From assembly GCF_020618475.1 (NCBI RefSeq), contig NZ_CP085336.1, positions 868,001 through 932,000 of the forward strand: DNA of 64,000 nt. Direction: 5' to 3'. The notes beneath the pieces are model-generated. The model saw nothing but the letters and a program-made list of their open reading frames with translations, made no database searches and had not been told where the DNA came from. The translations under genes were made by a program, and so were the position numbers. How positions within the stretch are numbered: position 1 is the first letter of the stretch; each line of letters begins with the position of its first letter. Positions 7,717 through 17,159 of this stretch are shown piece by piece. The stretch is from Haladaptatus halobius. Lineage in GTDB: Archaea; Halobacteriota; Halobacteria; Halobacteriales; Haladaptataceae.

Positions 7717-9312
7717 ATGAAAGGTCGCCCTTTCCGGGTGTTGCACGTCGAAGATAACGAGTTCTTCGCGACGGTCGCGTCGAATGTCCTCAGGGAAGAA
7801 CCCCCCTAACGTGACGGTTCACACCGAGAATCACCGGAAGGAGGCCCTCGCCCGACTCGAACGAGAGCAGTTCGACTGCGTCGTCAGTGACTACGAGATG
7901 CCGGAGATGAACGGACTCGAACTGCTCGATGCCGTCAGGCGGGAGCACTCAGAGATTCCGGTCATCCTCATGACCGGAGGCGGTAGCGAGAAGACGGCGA
8001 GCGAGTCGATTTCGGCTGGTGTCACCGACTATCTCCGGAAGGGAACGGGCCGACGCCAGTTCGTCGTGCTCGCAAATCGAATCGAAAACGCCGTCTCGCA
8101 TCGACGCACCGAGCGGGCCGTCCGCAGGCAGATCGACATCAACGACCTGATATGGGACGTCAGCCAGTCACTTCTCGAAGCGACGACCCGCGAAGAGATC
8201 GAAGAGTCCGTCTGCGAACGTCTCGCGGATTCGGAATCGTATCTCTTTGCGTGGATAGGGAAGGTGGACGGCGGGAAGGTCGTTCCGCGCGTTTCCATCG
8301 GAACCGAGGCGGAGTATCTCGACGCCGTGTTTCGCGATGGAAGGGCGGGAGACGAGTCCAGATCCTCCTCGCGGGCCGTCGAACTCGGGGAGATACAGAT
8401 CATCCAGAACGTAGACGACTCGTCCGAGAAGTGGAGAGAGCAGGCGCTCGAACGCGACCGCAGCTCTAGAGCCGCGATTCCGCTCCGGTACGAAGCCTCC
8501 GTCTACGGCGTGCTAAACGTGTACGCCGACCACCCGCACGCGTTCGACGAAACCGAACAGCGCGTTCTCTCGAAGTTCGGAAACAGCATCGCGTACGCGA
8601 TAAATTCGATCCGAACGCGATAGGAGTTGCTCCACCGGGAATAGCAGCTTCAGGTGTTCATCCGTATCCTCCGTCACATCCTCCGGAACGACCTGAACGT
8701 CGTACTCGGGCACGCGGACAACCTCGTGGAATCAATTCCGGAGACAGCGGAGAGCGCCGAGATAATAAAACGGAAAGCGACCGAACCGATCGACGTCAGT
8801 GAGAAGGCCCACGAGATAGGGAAGACGCTCGACAGAAAGAGCAGAACGAGGACTGCCATCGAAATCACGGGTATCGTCGAACGCGCCTGTTCCTACCCCC
8901 GAGAATCGTATCCGGACGTGGGACTCACCGCCGACCTACCAGACGTCTCTTGGGTGTACGGGGACAAGACGCTCGACACCGTCGTAAACGAGATACTGGA
9001 AAACGCGGTCCAGCACAACGACCGGGAAAGCCCGGTCGTGACTATCGCGGCGGCGACTGTCGAGTCGAACCGAAGGAAGTGGATAGAGATAACAGTCACC
9101 GACGACGGTCCGGGGATTCCGAAGGAAGAACAGTCGGTGCTCAGCGAGGGCGGGAGACGGCACTCCAGCACGGGAGCGGACTCGGTCTGGGGTTGACGAA
9201 TTGGGTCGTCGGTAAGTTCGGCGGTGAACTCACATTCAACACGAACCAACCGCGAGGGAGCGCCGTGACAATTCGCCTTCCGCGTGCGGAACCGTCCGAA
9301 CGACGAGAGTAG
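7717..9312 (+). pseudogene. Receiver-GAF-histidine kinase gene with four lesions
   Basis: The gene begins with the receiver start RVLHVEDNEFF, shifts frame at a C6 run (7801-7806), and continues with DCVVSDYEMPEMNGLEL and VILMTGGGSEK. A GAF domain (about 8140-8610) follows. Two in-frame TAG codons (8621-8623 and 8642-8644) cut the linker before the phosphoacceptor segment RHILRNDLNVVLGH. The ATPase part has NAVQHND and DDGPGIP, then another one-base shift near 9150-9180 before GLGLGLTNW. The original would have been a hybrid sensor of about 530 residues of the HalOD/HalX-era haloarchaeal type. Multiple independent lesions argue for true decay. Confidence 0.85.
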
Positions 9313-9443
9313 GAGGATGGGAACGACGAAAAAGGAAATCGCTATCTTACGTATAGAGCGTCGTCGAGGTGCGACACGCCGCCTTTTTTCATCCATGTTC
9401 AACAATAAGTATATATTGGTGAAGCGGAATCGTAGTGAACGAA

Positions 9444-10250
9444 ATGAGTACGGAATTCCCGAGATTCGTCGACCGTTTCCGACAGCCGGAGTACACGGGG
9501 AAGAACCGCTGTACCCCCTGTACGATAGTCAACGTGACGATGGCTGTCTTCGTCAGTGCTGGTTTGACGTTCGTCACGCCGCTCCTCGGCGTTGTCTTCT
9601 TCGCTTTCAGTCTGGCGGCGATCTATCTTCGCGGGTATTTCGTACCCGGGACGCCGACGCTCACGAAGAGATACTTCCCCAACCGGCTGCTGCGACTGTT
9701 CGACAAGCACGAAACGGCGACGCCAGCTCCGCAGGAGACCGACCGCGAACCGGAGGAAGTGCTCACCGAAGCGAACGTAATCGCCTCGTGCGAGGAGATC
9801 GACGACCTCTGTCTCGACGAGGAATTTCGAACGACTTGGCACGACACCATGGAGCGCGTCATGGAGGAAGGTGCCGAGAAGAGCGACCTGAGCCGCATCC
9901 TCGACGCCGACGAGGCGAATCTGGAGTTCGAAGAACACGACAACGCTTTCCTCGCACGAATCGACGGCCGACGACTCGGGCAGTGGGAGTCCCGCGCCGC
10001 GCTAGTCGCCGACCTCGCCGCTGCTCGCGTACTCGGCGACCGATACGACGATTGGGACGAACTCACCGTAGATAACCAGAGTCGTATCCTGAGTGGTCTC
10101 CGTATCTTCCTCGAAACCTGCCCGGAGTGCGGCGGTACTATCACGGCGGAACAAGAGACAGTCGAGTCCTGCTGTCGCTCGATGGAGGTCGTGGCCGCGA
10201 CCTGTGAGGGCTGTGACGCACGTATTTTGGAAGTCGAACAGAACCGATAA
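9444..10250 (+). CDS. Membrane protein with C-terminal zinc-ribbon-like cysteines
   Basis: About 268 residues. Two transmembrane helices (about 27-65) are followed by a motif-like YLRGYFVPGTPTLTKRYFP, then a large acidic cytoplasmic domain. The tail has CPECGG, a CC pair and CEGC, which look like zinc-binding pairs. I chose ATG 9444 because the TATA-like ATATATT at 9411-9417 is about 28 nt upstream; GTG 9435 is possible. I recognise it as a conserved haloarchaeal arrangement but know no function. It borders the origin region on the left. Confidence 0.65.
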   Translation: MSTEFPRFVDRFRQPEYTGKNRCTPCTIVNVTMAVFVSAGLTFVTPLLGVVFFAFSLAAIYLRGYFVPGTPTLTKRYFPNRLLRLFDKHETATPAPQETDREPEEVLTEANVIASCEEIDDLCLDEEFRTTWHDTMERVMEEGAEKSDLSRILDADEANLEFEEHDNAFLARIDGRRLGQWESRAALVADLAAARVLGDRYDDWDELTVDNQSRILSGLRIFLETCPECGGTITAEQETVESCCRSMEVVAATCEGCDARILEVEQNR

Positions 10251-10433
10251 TTCGGGGAGTTCGAGTCGTTCTCGAATCGACTTCGAACCGTCTCGTCGGC
10301 GCGTGCCGCGGGTCGAAATCGTCCGCTCGATTCGAGAGAGCAAAGATAGTAGTCTCGAGATCGCGATTCCGGGGGAGTGGTTCTGAAGGAGCGATTCCGA
10401 GTGCCGTTCCAAAGGAGCAGCGGCCGAGACCGC

Positions 10434-11159
10434 AACACCGCGATTTCCGTTGTTTCGGCGCGGAGCAAAGTCACTCGACGGGGATATTGAATTACTCTGA
10501 TACACTGGTTTCTTCGATTCCTTTGATTACCTCGATCCCTCCGGTTCGGACGGTTGCGGAACGTGCGATGAAGTCGAGTTTCAGTCAACCGACGTGTAAG
10601 TTCGGCTTTCGTCGGACACCACCATTTCCGGTGTTTTGGCGGAGACGAAATCACCGAAGGACGGTCTTCTGACGATTCGAGCGTCGATAGAGGTGGATGA
10701 GCGAGCGGTTGGGTCACGTGGAGACGCTCGGATAACGACGGAGGCTGTTTGAACTCGATGGAAGAGTTCCGGCCGGTTCGTCGATGGGAGAGCACGTCTG
10801 CGTCTAAATCGGCATCGACCACGTCCGAGCGGTTCGCATCTGTAGCGTATCTATTCTCGTATCGAATCGACCCCGTGGTTTCCGCTGTTTCCCGAACCGG
10901 ACCCGAGTCAAACATCGTTCGTCACCCCCGAAAGAGTGTCTGTCATTCTCCGTCTTCTACTATCGAATCTCCGCCGACGAGCCATGCGAGCGCGTGGTGA
11001 TGGGCGACTTCGATGGGACAGAGACCCCGTGATTTCCGCTGTTTGGACGGGTGGAGTGAACGACGGAAATCGGACTTCGATGAGTGAAGTGTCTCGCTAC
11101 CGTTCGCTTCTTGTGGACACCGGCTCTCAGACACCCACCCCATCGTTTCCGTTGTTCTT
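10434..11159 (+). repeat. ORB cluster, left arm (five direct copies)
   Basis: Copies at about 10434-10457, 10615-10640, 10869-10893, 11023-11048 and 11133-11159. Each has a C-rich entry (ACACC or ACCCC), then ATTTCCG/GTTTCCG, then T/C/G-TGTT. Spacing is 110-255 bp, not regular. All point in the same direction, toward the AT-rich element. Confidence 0.8.
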
Positions 11160-11339
11160 GTCTATCGGTAAAGGGGAAAAGCAGCGACGGATCTTGGGAG
11201 AGCGAGTAGTCGAATTCGAAACGAAGAAGTAGGAAAGAGGGGTCAAATGCCGAATTGCCGTCAGTAGGTGGGTGGAGACTTCATCCTTCGATTCGACAAC
11301 GGGAATATGGAGTACACATCGACGGGAAACGAAGTCGGG

Positions 11340-11508
11340 GGAACTACCAACGAAAACAGTAGCAAAACAACGCCGAAAAAACAGGATTATAGTTGAACTG
11401 AGTTCAACCAATCCTTTGTTCTAGTACCACGGGTAAGGTTAAACGGAGTGGATGATAAAACTATCGACTCATTAGAGTCTCTTTTCTGCTATTACACTAC
11501 ACCCCTAC
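11340..11508. other. AT-rich putative duplex-unwinding element
   Basis: Clearly richer in A and T than the surroundings, with A-runs, and bounded by a plus-oriented ORB on the left and an inverted ORB on the right. A perfect inverted repeat, GTTGAACT-G-AGTTCAAC, lies at 11392-11408. The position between oppositely oriented ORBs is where haloarchaeal origins unwind. Inferred from arrangement only. Confidence 0.55.
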
Positions 11509-11535
11509 CAAACACAGGAAATCGTGGGGTGGGTG
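11509..11535 (-). repeat. Inverted ORB
   Basis: On the minus strand it reads CACCCCACGATTTCC then TGTGTTTGG, matching the ORB consensus with one extra or changed base after TTTCC. It is the only minus-oriented copy seen in the origin and faces the left arm across the AT-rich stretch. Confidence 0.65.
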
Positions 11536-11655
11536 TGTGTTTATAAATCCTGGGACGAACCCGAAGTATCGGGCAAACGCTAGACTTCGGAATTCTCTCG
11601 CGTCCATCTCCATACAACCGTTTTAGTCCTTTCTCCCCCTCTCTCCATCCTGCGT

Positions 11656-11681
11656 TTACCCCACCGTTTCCGCTGTTCTTC
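11656..11681 (+). repeat. ORB between unwinding region and orc1/cdc6
   Basis: Plus-oriented copy reading ACCCCACCGTTTCCGCTG then TTCTT. Its core is the same as the outlying copy near 27.17 kb. Confidence 0.75.
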
Positions 11682-11900
11682 CCTTCCCGTCAGTCGATGG
11701 TCGAGCGAAATCGGCCGTGTTCGTACTTCCTCAATCACACACCGTTGGAGAATCGCGACCGTTAGAAATTACGACCATCGAGGAAGACGAACCTCGAACC
11801 AGACCATCGAATCCGAGTACGGACATCGGAAACAACGCACTCCTTCCAACCACGCAGATATTTAAACATCGGGAGACAGAAGAAACAACGGACGCCCCAG

Positions 11901-11909
11901 TTTTATATA
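11901..11909 (+). promoter_or_regulatory. TATA box of orc1/cdc6
   Basis: TTTTATATA about 27 nt before the ATG, the spacing of leaderless haloarchaeal promoters. Confidence 0.6.
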
Positions 11910-11932
11910 CTGTTCGGTGAAAGAGTTCGGTA

Positions 11933-13174
11933 ATGTCATCGTTCAGTTTCGACCGAGATAACTCCCTCTACAAGAATCGAGACGCCCTCTTGGAGGAGTA
12001 CACTCCCAACAATCTCGTCGGTCGGGACGACGAGTTAGAGGAGTACCACGCCGCGCTCCAGCCGATCATCAACGGCGAAGCCCCGTCGAACATCTTTCTC
12101 TACGGGAAAAGCGGCGTCGGGAAGACCGCGGCGACGCGATTCCTGCTCAAACAACTCCAAGAGGACGCCGCCCGGTACGACGATATCTCGCTTTCCGTCA
12201 TCGAGATCAACTGCGACGGGCTCAATTCGAGCTATCAGGTCGCGGTTCGACTCGTCAACACGCTCCGCGACCCCGCCGACCAGATCAGCAACACCGGCTA
12301 CCCGCAAGCGCAGGTCTACAGCTTCCTGTGGGACGAACTCGACAAGGTCGGTGGAACCATCATCATCGTCCTCGACGAGGTCGACCACATCAACGACAAC
12401 TCTATCCTCTACCAGATTCCGCGCGCTCGGAGCAACGGTTACCTCGAACACGCCAAAATCGGTCTCATCGGAATTAGCAACGACCTCTCGTTCCGCGATT
12501 CCCTGTCGGCGAAGGTTCGTTCGTCGCTCTGCGAGAAGGAGGTCTCGTTTCCGCCGTACAACGCGACGGAACTCCAGAAGGTGCTTCGCCAGCGCGACCA
12601 AGTCGCGTTCCACGAGAGCGCGCTCGCGGAGGACGTGATTCCGCTCTGTGCCGCCTACGGCGCACAGGATGCCGGTGACGCCAGGCAAGCCCTCGACTTG
12701 CTCCTCGAAGCCGGTGACCTCGCGCGGAAAGACGCCGCGGAACAGGTGGTCGACCAGCACGTCCAAGAGGCGCGGCGGAAGCTCGAACGCGACCGAATCA
12801 TGGAGGGCGTCGCGGATCTCACGCAACACGCCCGCCTCATCCTCTACGCGCTCACGTCGATCGAAGCCGAGGGAAACACCCCCGCCCGGTCGCGCGACAT
12901 CCGTCCGCGCTACGAACAATTGTGCAACCACATCGGTACCGAAGCGCTCACCAGCAGACGAATGCGCGACCACCTCGCCGACCTCGCCATGCTCGGCGTC
13001 ATCTCCTCGACGGAGAAAAACGAGGGAATGTCGGGTGGGAAGTACCGCGAACACGCCCTGAAACAAGACCTGCAACTCGTCGTCAGTGCACTCGAAGAGA
13101 CCATCGAACTCGCCGGCGTCCACGAGAGCATCCGCCCGTACTACCAATCGCTCGTCGAAGAAAACGATAGCTAA
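11933..13174 (+). CDS. cdc6: Orc1/Cdc6 replication initiator
   Basis: 413-residue AAA+ initiator, normal length. The Walker A motif GKSGVGKTAA lies near residue 60 and Walker B IIIVLDEVDHI near residue 140. Sensor-type GISNDLSF and an arginine-rich AKVRSSL segment follow, then a C-terminal winged-helix domain (about 290-400) that should contact ORBs and contains SRRMRDHLADLAMLGVI. It binds origin repeats as ADP/ATP complexes and loads the MCM helicase. The gene lies inside the repeat-bearing origin, with a leaderless promoter, so it is the cognate initiator of these ORBs by position. Confidence 0.95.
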   Translation: MSSFSFDRDNSLYKNRDALLEEYTPNNLVGRDDELEEYHAALQPIINGEAPSNIFLYGKSGVGKTAATRFLLKQLQEDAARYDDISLSVIEINCDGLNSSYQVAVRLVNTLRDPADQISNTGYPQAQVYSFLWDELDKVGGTIIIVLDEVDHINDNSILYQIPRARSNGYLEHAKIGLIGISNDLSFRDSLSAKVRSSLCEKEVSFPPYNATELQKVLRQRDQVAFHESALAEDVIPLCAAYGAQDAGDARQALDLLLEAGDLARKDAAEQVVDQHVQEARRKLERDRIMEGVADLTQHARLILYALTSIEAEGNTPARSRDIRPRYEQLCNHIGTEALTSRRMRDHLADLAMLGVISSTEKNEGMSGGKYREHALKQDLQLVVSALEETIELAGVHESIRPYYQSLVEENDS

Positions 13175-13307
13175 CCGGCAGCACGAGTTGACCACCAGCA
13201 CAGAATGATTCAACCCTGGTTGACCATCAACACCGATTAACCACCAACGCCGGGTTTGCCCATCGCCACGAGGCTTACTCATGATTTTTCCCGGACGGCG
13301 GGGCGTC

Positions 13308-13630
13308 AGACACCACCATTTCCGCTGTTTTTGCTGTTTTCGAATTCCAATTTTCGATGACTGTTCGGCAAAACTCCGCTCGCCGACGAACAGCTCACGA
13401 ATGACTCTTCTTTCGATAACCCTGCCGTTTCCGCTGTTCGACCCGTACTCGCGACCAGATTCAGCCACGGACACCGTTCGCTTTACTCGCCGTTCACGTC
13501 CGTCGTTCGCCCATCGTTCACCCGTCGTTCGTCCTCGCTGGCACTTTGATCACCATCGAACACCACTATTTCCGTTGTTTCCGAAATGATCGCCAGTTCG
13601 AATTAACACCACCGCTTCCGTTGTTTTCTC
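13308..13630 (+). repeat. ORB cluster, right arm (four direct copies)
   Basis: Copies at about 13308-13332, 13417-13442, 13559-13583 and 13605-13630, all plus-oriented, with cores such as ACACCACCATTTCCGCTG and ACACCACTATTTCCGTTG. The stretch before them (13180-13260) has short degenerate direct repeats built on TTGACCACCA/TTAACCACCA, and 13493-13535 repeats CGTTCRCC-like units. Confidence 0.75.
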
Positions 13631-13639
13631 CGCTCAAAA

Positions 13640-14632
13640 TCACTCTACGATGACGCTGACGCCATCATGCCCGGAGTTCTTCGGTCGTTCTCCGAGGGTC
13701 ACCGGTTCGGTCGTTCGTCGCCCGTCTCGGACGAGTTTGACCTCGACCACCTCGCCAGGATGGGTTTCCGTGATGAGGTATCGCATCAGTTCCTCGTGGG
13801 AGCGGACGGCCCGGTCGTCCACGCCGACGATGACGTCCCCGCCGACCGGAATCTCGCGTCCCCGGAGCACTCGAACCGCTTCGCAGCCCACGAGGGCACC
13901 GCTCGCCGGGCCGAGGCGCACGTCGACGACGAGGACGCCGCCCGTCTCCGCCAGACCGTTCGCTTCCGCGACGAGCGGGGAGACGTCCAGTGTCGATACC
14001 TTAAGGTACGGATGCCGATAGTAACCGTCGGCGATCAGGTCGGGAACGACGCGCCCGACGATAGCAGCCGAGATGGCGAATCCGATGTTGTCGCCTTGCC
14101 GAGCACGGTTGACACCGACGACTTCGCCGTCGAGCGTCACGAGCGGACCGCCGCTGTTTCCGGGGTTGATGGCGGCGTCGGTCTGCACCGTATCGGGGAT
14201 GGCGAACCCGTTGCCGGTGGGAAGCGAGCGATTCGTCCCGCTGACGATGCCCGTGGTAATGGTTCCGTCGAGACCCATCGGGTTCCCGAGGGCGGCGACT
14301 CGTTGGCCTGGTTTCGGTTCGTCCGCCGCCACCGGGAGCGGGTTCGCGTACTCCGGCAGGTCGGCTACCTGCACCACGGCGAGGTCGGTGTCGATGTCCC
14401 GGCCGACTACCCCTCCGGATCGCCAGTCGCCCTGGCTGAATCTGAGTTCCACTTCATCGGAACCGCTCACGACGTGATGATTCGTGACGACGTGCCCCTC
14501 GCGGTCGTAGACGAATCCCGACCCCGCGCCCGACCGCGCCCGTCCGGCGACGTTTCGCGGCGTGACGTAGACGGAGACGACGGAGGGGATGGTTTCGGTG
14601 TACAACTGCTCGTACGTTTTCTCCTTGCTCAT
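13640..14632 (-). CDS. HtrA/DegP-like S1C serine protease
   Basis: 330 residues. A trypsin-like domain carries the full triad: His53 (NHHVV), Asp83 (DTDLAV) and Ser160 (GNSGGP). One PDZ domain follows (about 230-320; IPVGGDVIVGVDDRAV). There is no clear signal peptide or membrane anchor at the ATG start, so either it works in the cytoplasm or the start is further upstream. Known role of the family: degrading or refolding damaged proteins. Transcribed toward the origin; the next gene upstream is not part of an operon. Confidence 0.9.
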   Translation of the reverse strand: MSKEKTYEQLYTETIPSVVSVYVTPRNVAGRARSGAGSGFVYDREGHVVTNHHVVSGSDEVELRFSQGDWRSGGVVGRDIDTDLAVVQVADLPEYANPLPVAADEPKPGQRVAALGNPMGLDGTITTGIVSGTNRSLPTGNGFAIPDTVQTDAAINPGNSGGPLVTLDGEVVGVNRARQGDNIGFAISAAIVGRVVPDLIADGYYRHPYLKVSTLDVSPLVAEANGLAETGGVLVVDVRLGPASGALVGCEAVRVLRGREIPVGGDVIVGVDDRAVRSHEELMRYLITETHPGEVVEVKLVRDGRRTTEPVTLGERPKNSGHDGVSVIVE

Positions 14633-14860
14633 GCTCCATTCCGACCGCGGGGTTTCGTTCCGACGACCGGACTTACCTGAGGTTAGGGCCGAAGACGGTT
14701 AAGTGTGTCACTCGGTAACATCTGGGTGCTCTGACCACTACGTCATTGGAGTTGTTAGAGCCTGCCGAGCGCTACCGGAACCGGTCGCCGTAACCGCGAT
14801 TCGACGGAGCGCCACCACGCCAAAGGAACTGCACGCCGAACTCCTCTCTGGTGTAATCCG

Positions 14861-15313
14861 ATGTCGCACGATCGGAACGACCAGAGAAATCGAACTGAGC
14901 GAGACGATCAGAGGAACCAAACCGACCGGGACGACCGGAGCGACCAGAATCCCGTTCCGCGATACGGTGGTAAACGGGACGACCTACGGACGAGAAAACC
15001 ACGAGAGCACGAGCGGGACGACTCTGAGCGTGAATCCCATGACCGTCACGAATCCAGCCGCTACGTTCGAGGTGGGCGGCGATTCGACGAGGGCACCTCC
15101 GACCGAGCTAGTCGTCAGGCGTCGGATCGTTTCGATACGCGCCGCCCCTCGCGTTCGACGGCCGAGGCCGGAAACCCCCACGATGGAAGTCAGCGCCGGG
15201 AGTCACCGCGAAACGGGAATCGCGGGCCGTCTCGGTGGACAACGAGGAAGCCACCACCGACACGGCGACACCGAGCAAAACGAACCCCACGAGGAGGTAC
15301 AGTACGGCGGTGA
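14861..15313 (+). CDS. Doubtful Arg/Asp-rich low-complexity ORF
   Basis: 150 codons. The first ~25 residues (MSHDRNDQRNRTERDDQRN...) are built from repeated Asp/Arg/Asn/Gln triplets, and later parts lose the acidic haloarchaeal bias and become Arg-rich. It overlaps a minus-strand ORF that looks like a membrane segment, and both use the same wobble positions, so codon statistics cannot decide. The interval between the HtrA gene and the lipoprotein gene holds no other candidate. I give this low weight. Confidence 0.2.
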   Translation: MSHDRNDQRNRTERDDQRNQTDRDDRSDQNPVPRYGGKRDDLRTRKPREHERDDSERESHDRHESSRYVRGGRRFDEGTSDRASRQASDRFDTRRPSRSTAEAGNPHDGSQRRESPRNGNRGPSRWTTRKPPPTRRHRAKRTPRGGTVRR

Positions 15314-15371
15314 ACGCGGCGGCGACGAGCGCGACCGCCGATACGGAAGTCGGCGCGGGAACAGTTCCCAA
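15108..15371 (-). CDS. Possible small membrane protein
   Basis: About 87 residues with a continuous hydrophobic stretch (VSAVALVAAAF, then LYLLVGFVLLGVAVSVV) and an acidic/Arg tail. The plus-strand reading of the same DNA is Thr/Ala/Asn-rich, the usual mirror image of a membrane helix, which favours this strand. However, only a TTG is available as start after an upstream TGA, so it may be the 3' end of a decayed gene. Confidence 0.3.
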   Translation of the reverse strand: MGTVPAPTSVSAVALVAAAFTAVLYLLVGFVLLGVAVSVVASSLSTETARDSRFAVTPGADFHRGGFRPRPSNARGGAYRNDPTPDD

Positions 15372-15482
15372 CGACGGGCCGCCGCCGATGACCGCAAACG
15401 AGTCAAGAAACGAGCATCATTTTTTCGACGCCGAGACGCTCGGAGAACGAGACTCCAGAATAATATAGCGAAATGAGATTTA

Positions 15483-16277
15483 TCACCTCCCACTCTCCCG
15501 TGAGAGGTACCGAACTAACTGCCCACCGTACTCGCCGTCCACCTCGAACGTCCTTTGTCCTCCGACCTGGGCCCTATTGAACTGTGGTCGTTTCGTCCGA
15601 TAGATTTGTCGACGCCCGTCGTGTTCGATAGCGAGATGGTAGCCGAGAGTATCGAACCGTTTCCGTAACTTCGCACCGACTTTCGCCCCCACCGTTCGCT
15701 CGGCGTCGAGAACCGACCGGTTCGCCTCGATTTCGTCCTCGGAGTCGTTCAACAACTCGTATTGCTTCGGTCGTTTTCGTCCGCCTTCCGGCTCCTTCCT
15801 GTGTGTCCCGACGATCCACTTTCGTTCGACTCGTCCCGTTCGAACCACGCGACTCAGCGTGAGCAGCGACGGTCGGTTCACCAGGTCGATTTGGAACTCG
15901 ATTCGGTCGGCGGCCATCAGTCGGTTGAACACACTTCGATTCGTTCGATACTCCCCCGTTTCGCCCGATTCGATATCGTCGACATAGCTTCTATTTCCGT
16001 GCCGAATCATCACACGAAACTCAACTTGCGGGAGTTTTTCGAATTGTTTTCCGGTGATGGAGGTGTTGCCACGCTCTCGCTCTCGCTCACGCGGAAAGTC
16101 ACCCGCGAGTCGTGCGCTTTCTACCGAGATATCGTCTTCCGTAACGACAAGCAGCGCTCCCGCTGGGCCGACGACTCGTTTTCGCGTCACGTCGCCGCGG
16201 AGCGTCGGGAGGGGATGTTCGACGCACCCCGCGCTCGAAGCCAGCGCCAGCACGCTGAGCAGGGATCGACGATTCAT
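15483..16277 (-). CDS. Secreted lipoprotein of unknown function
   Basis: About 264 residues from the chosen ATG (MNRRSLLSVLALASSAGC), which has an Arg pair, a hydrophobic stretch and a lipobox ending in Cys, so the mature protein is probably lipid-anchored outside the membrane. The start lies one base after the stop of the methyltransferase gene, so the two form an operon. The mature part is basic for a haloarchaeon and beta-rich, without known motifs. An earlier in-frame ATG (16325) would bury the signal peptide and is unlikely. Confidence 0.65.
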   Translation of the reverse strand: MNRRSLLSVLALASSAGCVEHPLPTLRGDVTRKRVVGPAGALLVVTEDDISVESARLAGDFPRERERERGNTSITGKQFEKLPQVEFRVMIRHGNRSYVDDIESGETGEYRTNRSVFNRLMAADRIEFQIDLVNRPSLLTLSRVVRTGRVERKWIVGTHRKEPEGGRKRPKQYELLNDSEDEIEANRSVLDAERTVGAKVGAKLRKRFDTLGYHLAIEHDGRRQIYRTKRPQFNRAQVGGQRTFEVDGEYGGQLVRYLSRESGR

Positions 16278-16278
16278 C

Positions 16279-16833
16279 TCATCGCAGCGCGACGAGAACG
16301 AACGTCTCCGGTCGTTCAACTCCATATTGAATCTCGAACTCGGCGGACTCGATTAGCTCGTGCGACGTTTCGAGATCGTAGCGCTCCTCGACCGGCGGCC
16401 CGTTCTCGCCGCACCCTTCGGCGCTCCAGTCGGCGATGACTACACGTCCGCCCGGTCGGACGACGCGGGCGACTTCCGCCAGAGCATCCTCGCTGGCGAA
16501 CTCGTGGAACGTCATCGTGGAGAACGCGGCGTCGAGTTCGCCGTCTTCGAACGGTAGGTCGGCGATGTCCGCCGTGACGAGCGAGACGTTTTCGGGGACG
16601 CCTTTCTCTCGGTATCGGTCGTGCATCGCTTCCTGCACGTCCACGGCGTACACGCTCCGGACGAAGGGCGCGACACCGCCGGTGTAGAAACCGGTGCCGC
16701 TCCCGAGGTCGGCGACGAAATTGTCGCCGGAGCCGTCGAGATACCCGACCAACTCGTCGCGGGAGACGTACCGATATCGCTCCGTGTCCTCCAGTTTGCT
16801 CGCCCTCTCCGGGTCGAACGTGTGAAAACCCAT
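16279..16833 (-). CDS. Class I SAM-dependent methyltransferase
   Basis: 184 residues. Motif I is VADLGSGTGFYT, the acidic loop after strand 2 is VYAVDVQEAM, motif II/III carry LVTADIADLPFEDGELD, and the substrate side has VVRPGGRVVIADW. It resembles UbiE/MenG-type or small-molecule methyltransferases; the substrate is unknown. First gene of a two-gene operon with the lipoprotein downstream. Confidence 0.85.
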   Translation of the reverse strand: MGFHTFDPERASKLEDTERYRYVSRDELVGYLDGSGDNFVADLGSGTGFYTGGVAPFVRSVYAVDVQEAMHDRYREKGVPENVSLVTADIADLPFEDGELDAAFSTMTFHEFASEDALAEVARVVRPGGRVVIADWSAEGCGENGPPVEERYDLETSHELIESAEFEIQYGVERPETFVLVALR

Positions 16834-17108
16834 CTCGTCTTATCTCCGACCGCTGGCACAATAAAGAATGTTTCTCGAGTGAGTTGTGAGCTGTCCGGCA
16901 CCGACACCGTCAACGCAGATTGGTTCGCCGACACGGCCACATTTTCCATATGAGTCGGTCGACCGCCCGCCCTGTCGAGGGAACTGAATTGGCCAGCTGT
17001 GTACGCTTGTCCTTCCCGGCATTCCTCCTCCTGAAGCCGTTCTTCTGGATAGTAACTAAGTTGATTCGCCAGCCTTACTAACTCGACAACTCTCCACACA
17101 TCTTGGTA

Positions 17109-17142
17109 GATAGATATTCGGAAAGCTATCGAGATATCCGCA
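17109..17142. repeat. Partition-type iterons, downstream side of the ParA operon
   Basis: Three units at 12-bp spacing: GATAGATATT (17109), GAAAGCTATC (17121) and a degenerate GATATCC unit (about 17133). They are variants of the palindrome GATAGCTATC found on the other side of the operon. The preceding 275 bp (16834-17108) hold nothing else I can recognise. Confidence 0.6.
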
Positions 17143-17159
17143 AGACGTAGCCTACTTCT

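Larger units (their letters stand above)
10251..13639. other. Replication origin region (ORBs plus orc1/cdc6)
   Basis: About 1.68 kb without convincing genes precedes an orc1/cdc6 gene, and about 465 bp without genes follows it. Both flanks carry copies of one repeat of the shape ACMCC-2/3 nt-TTTCCG-TGTT. Ten copies point in the plus direction and one, left of the gene, is inverted across an AT-rich stretch. Haloarchaeal origins pair an Orc1/Cdc6 gene with its own family of ORBs around a duplex-unwinding element, and this matches. Several short open frames cross the region but have no coding signature. Confidence 0.85.

Noticed and set aside
10749..11232. Short ORFs crossing the origin left arm
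   Set aside because: They run through ORB copies, are Ser/Arg-rich and show no haloarchaeal protein character.
13175..13535. Degenerate short direct repeats as a CRISPR array
   Set aside because: Units are too short and variable, with no constant spacer length and no cas genes nearby.
14703..15476. 257-codon plus-strand frame
   Set aside because: Thr/Arg/Glu patchwork without domain signs; competes with other frames in an ambiguous region, and I could not support it.
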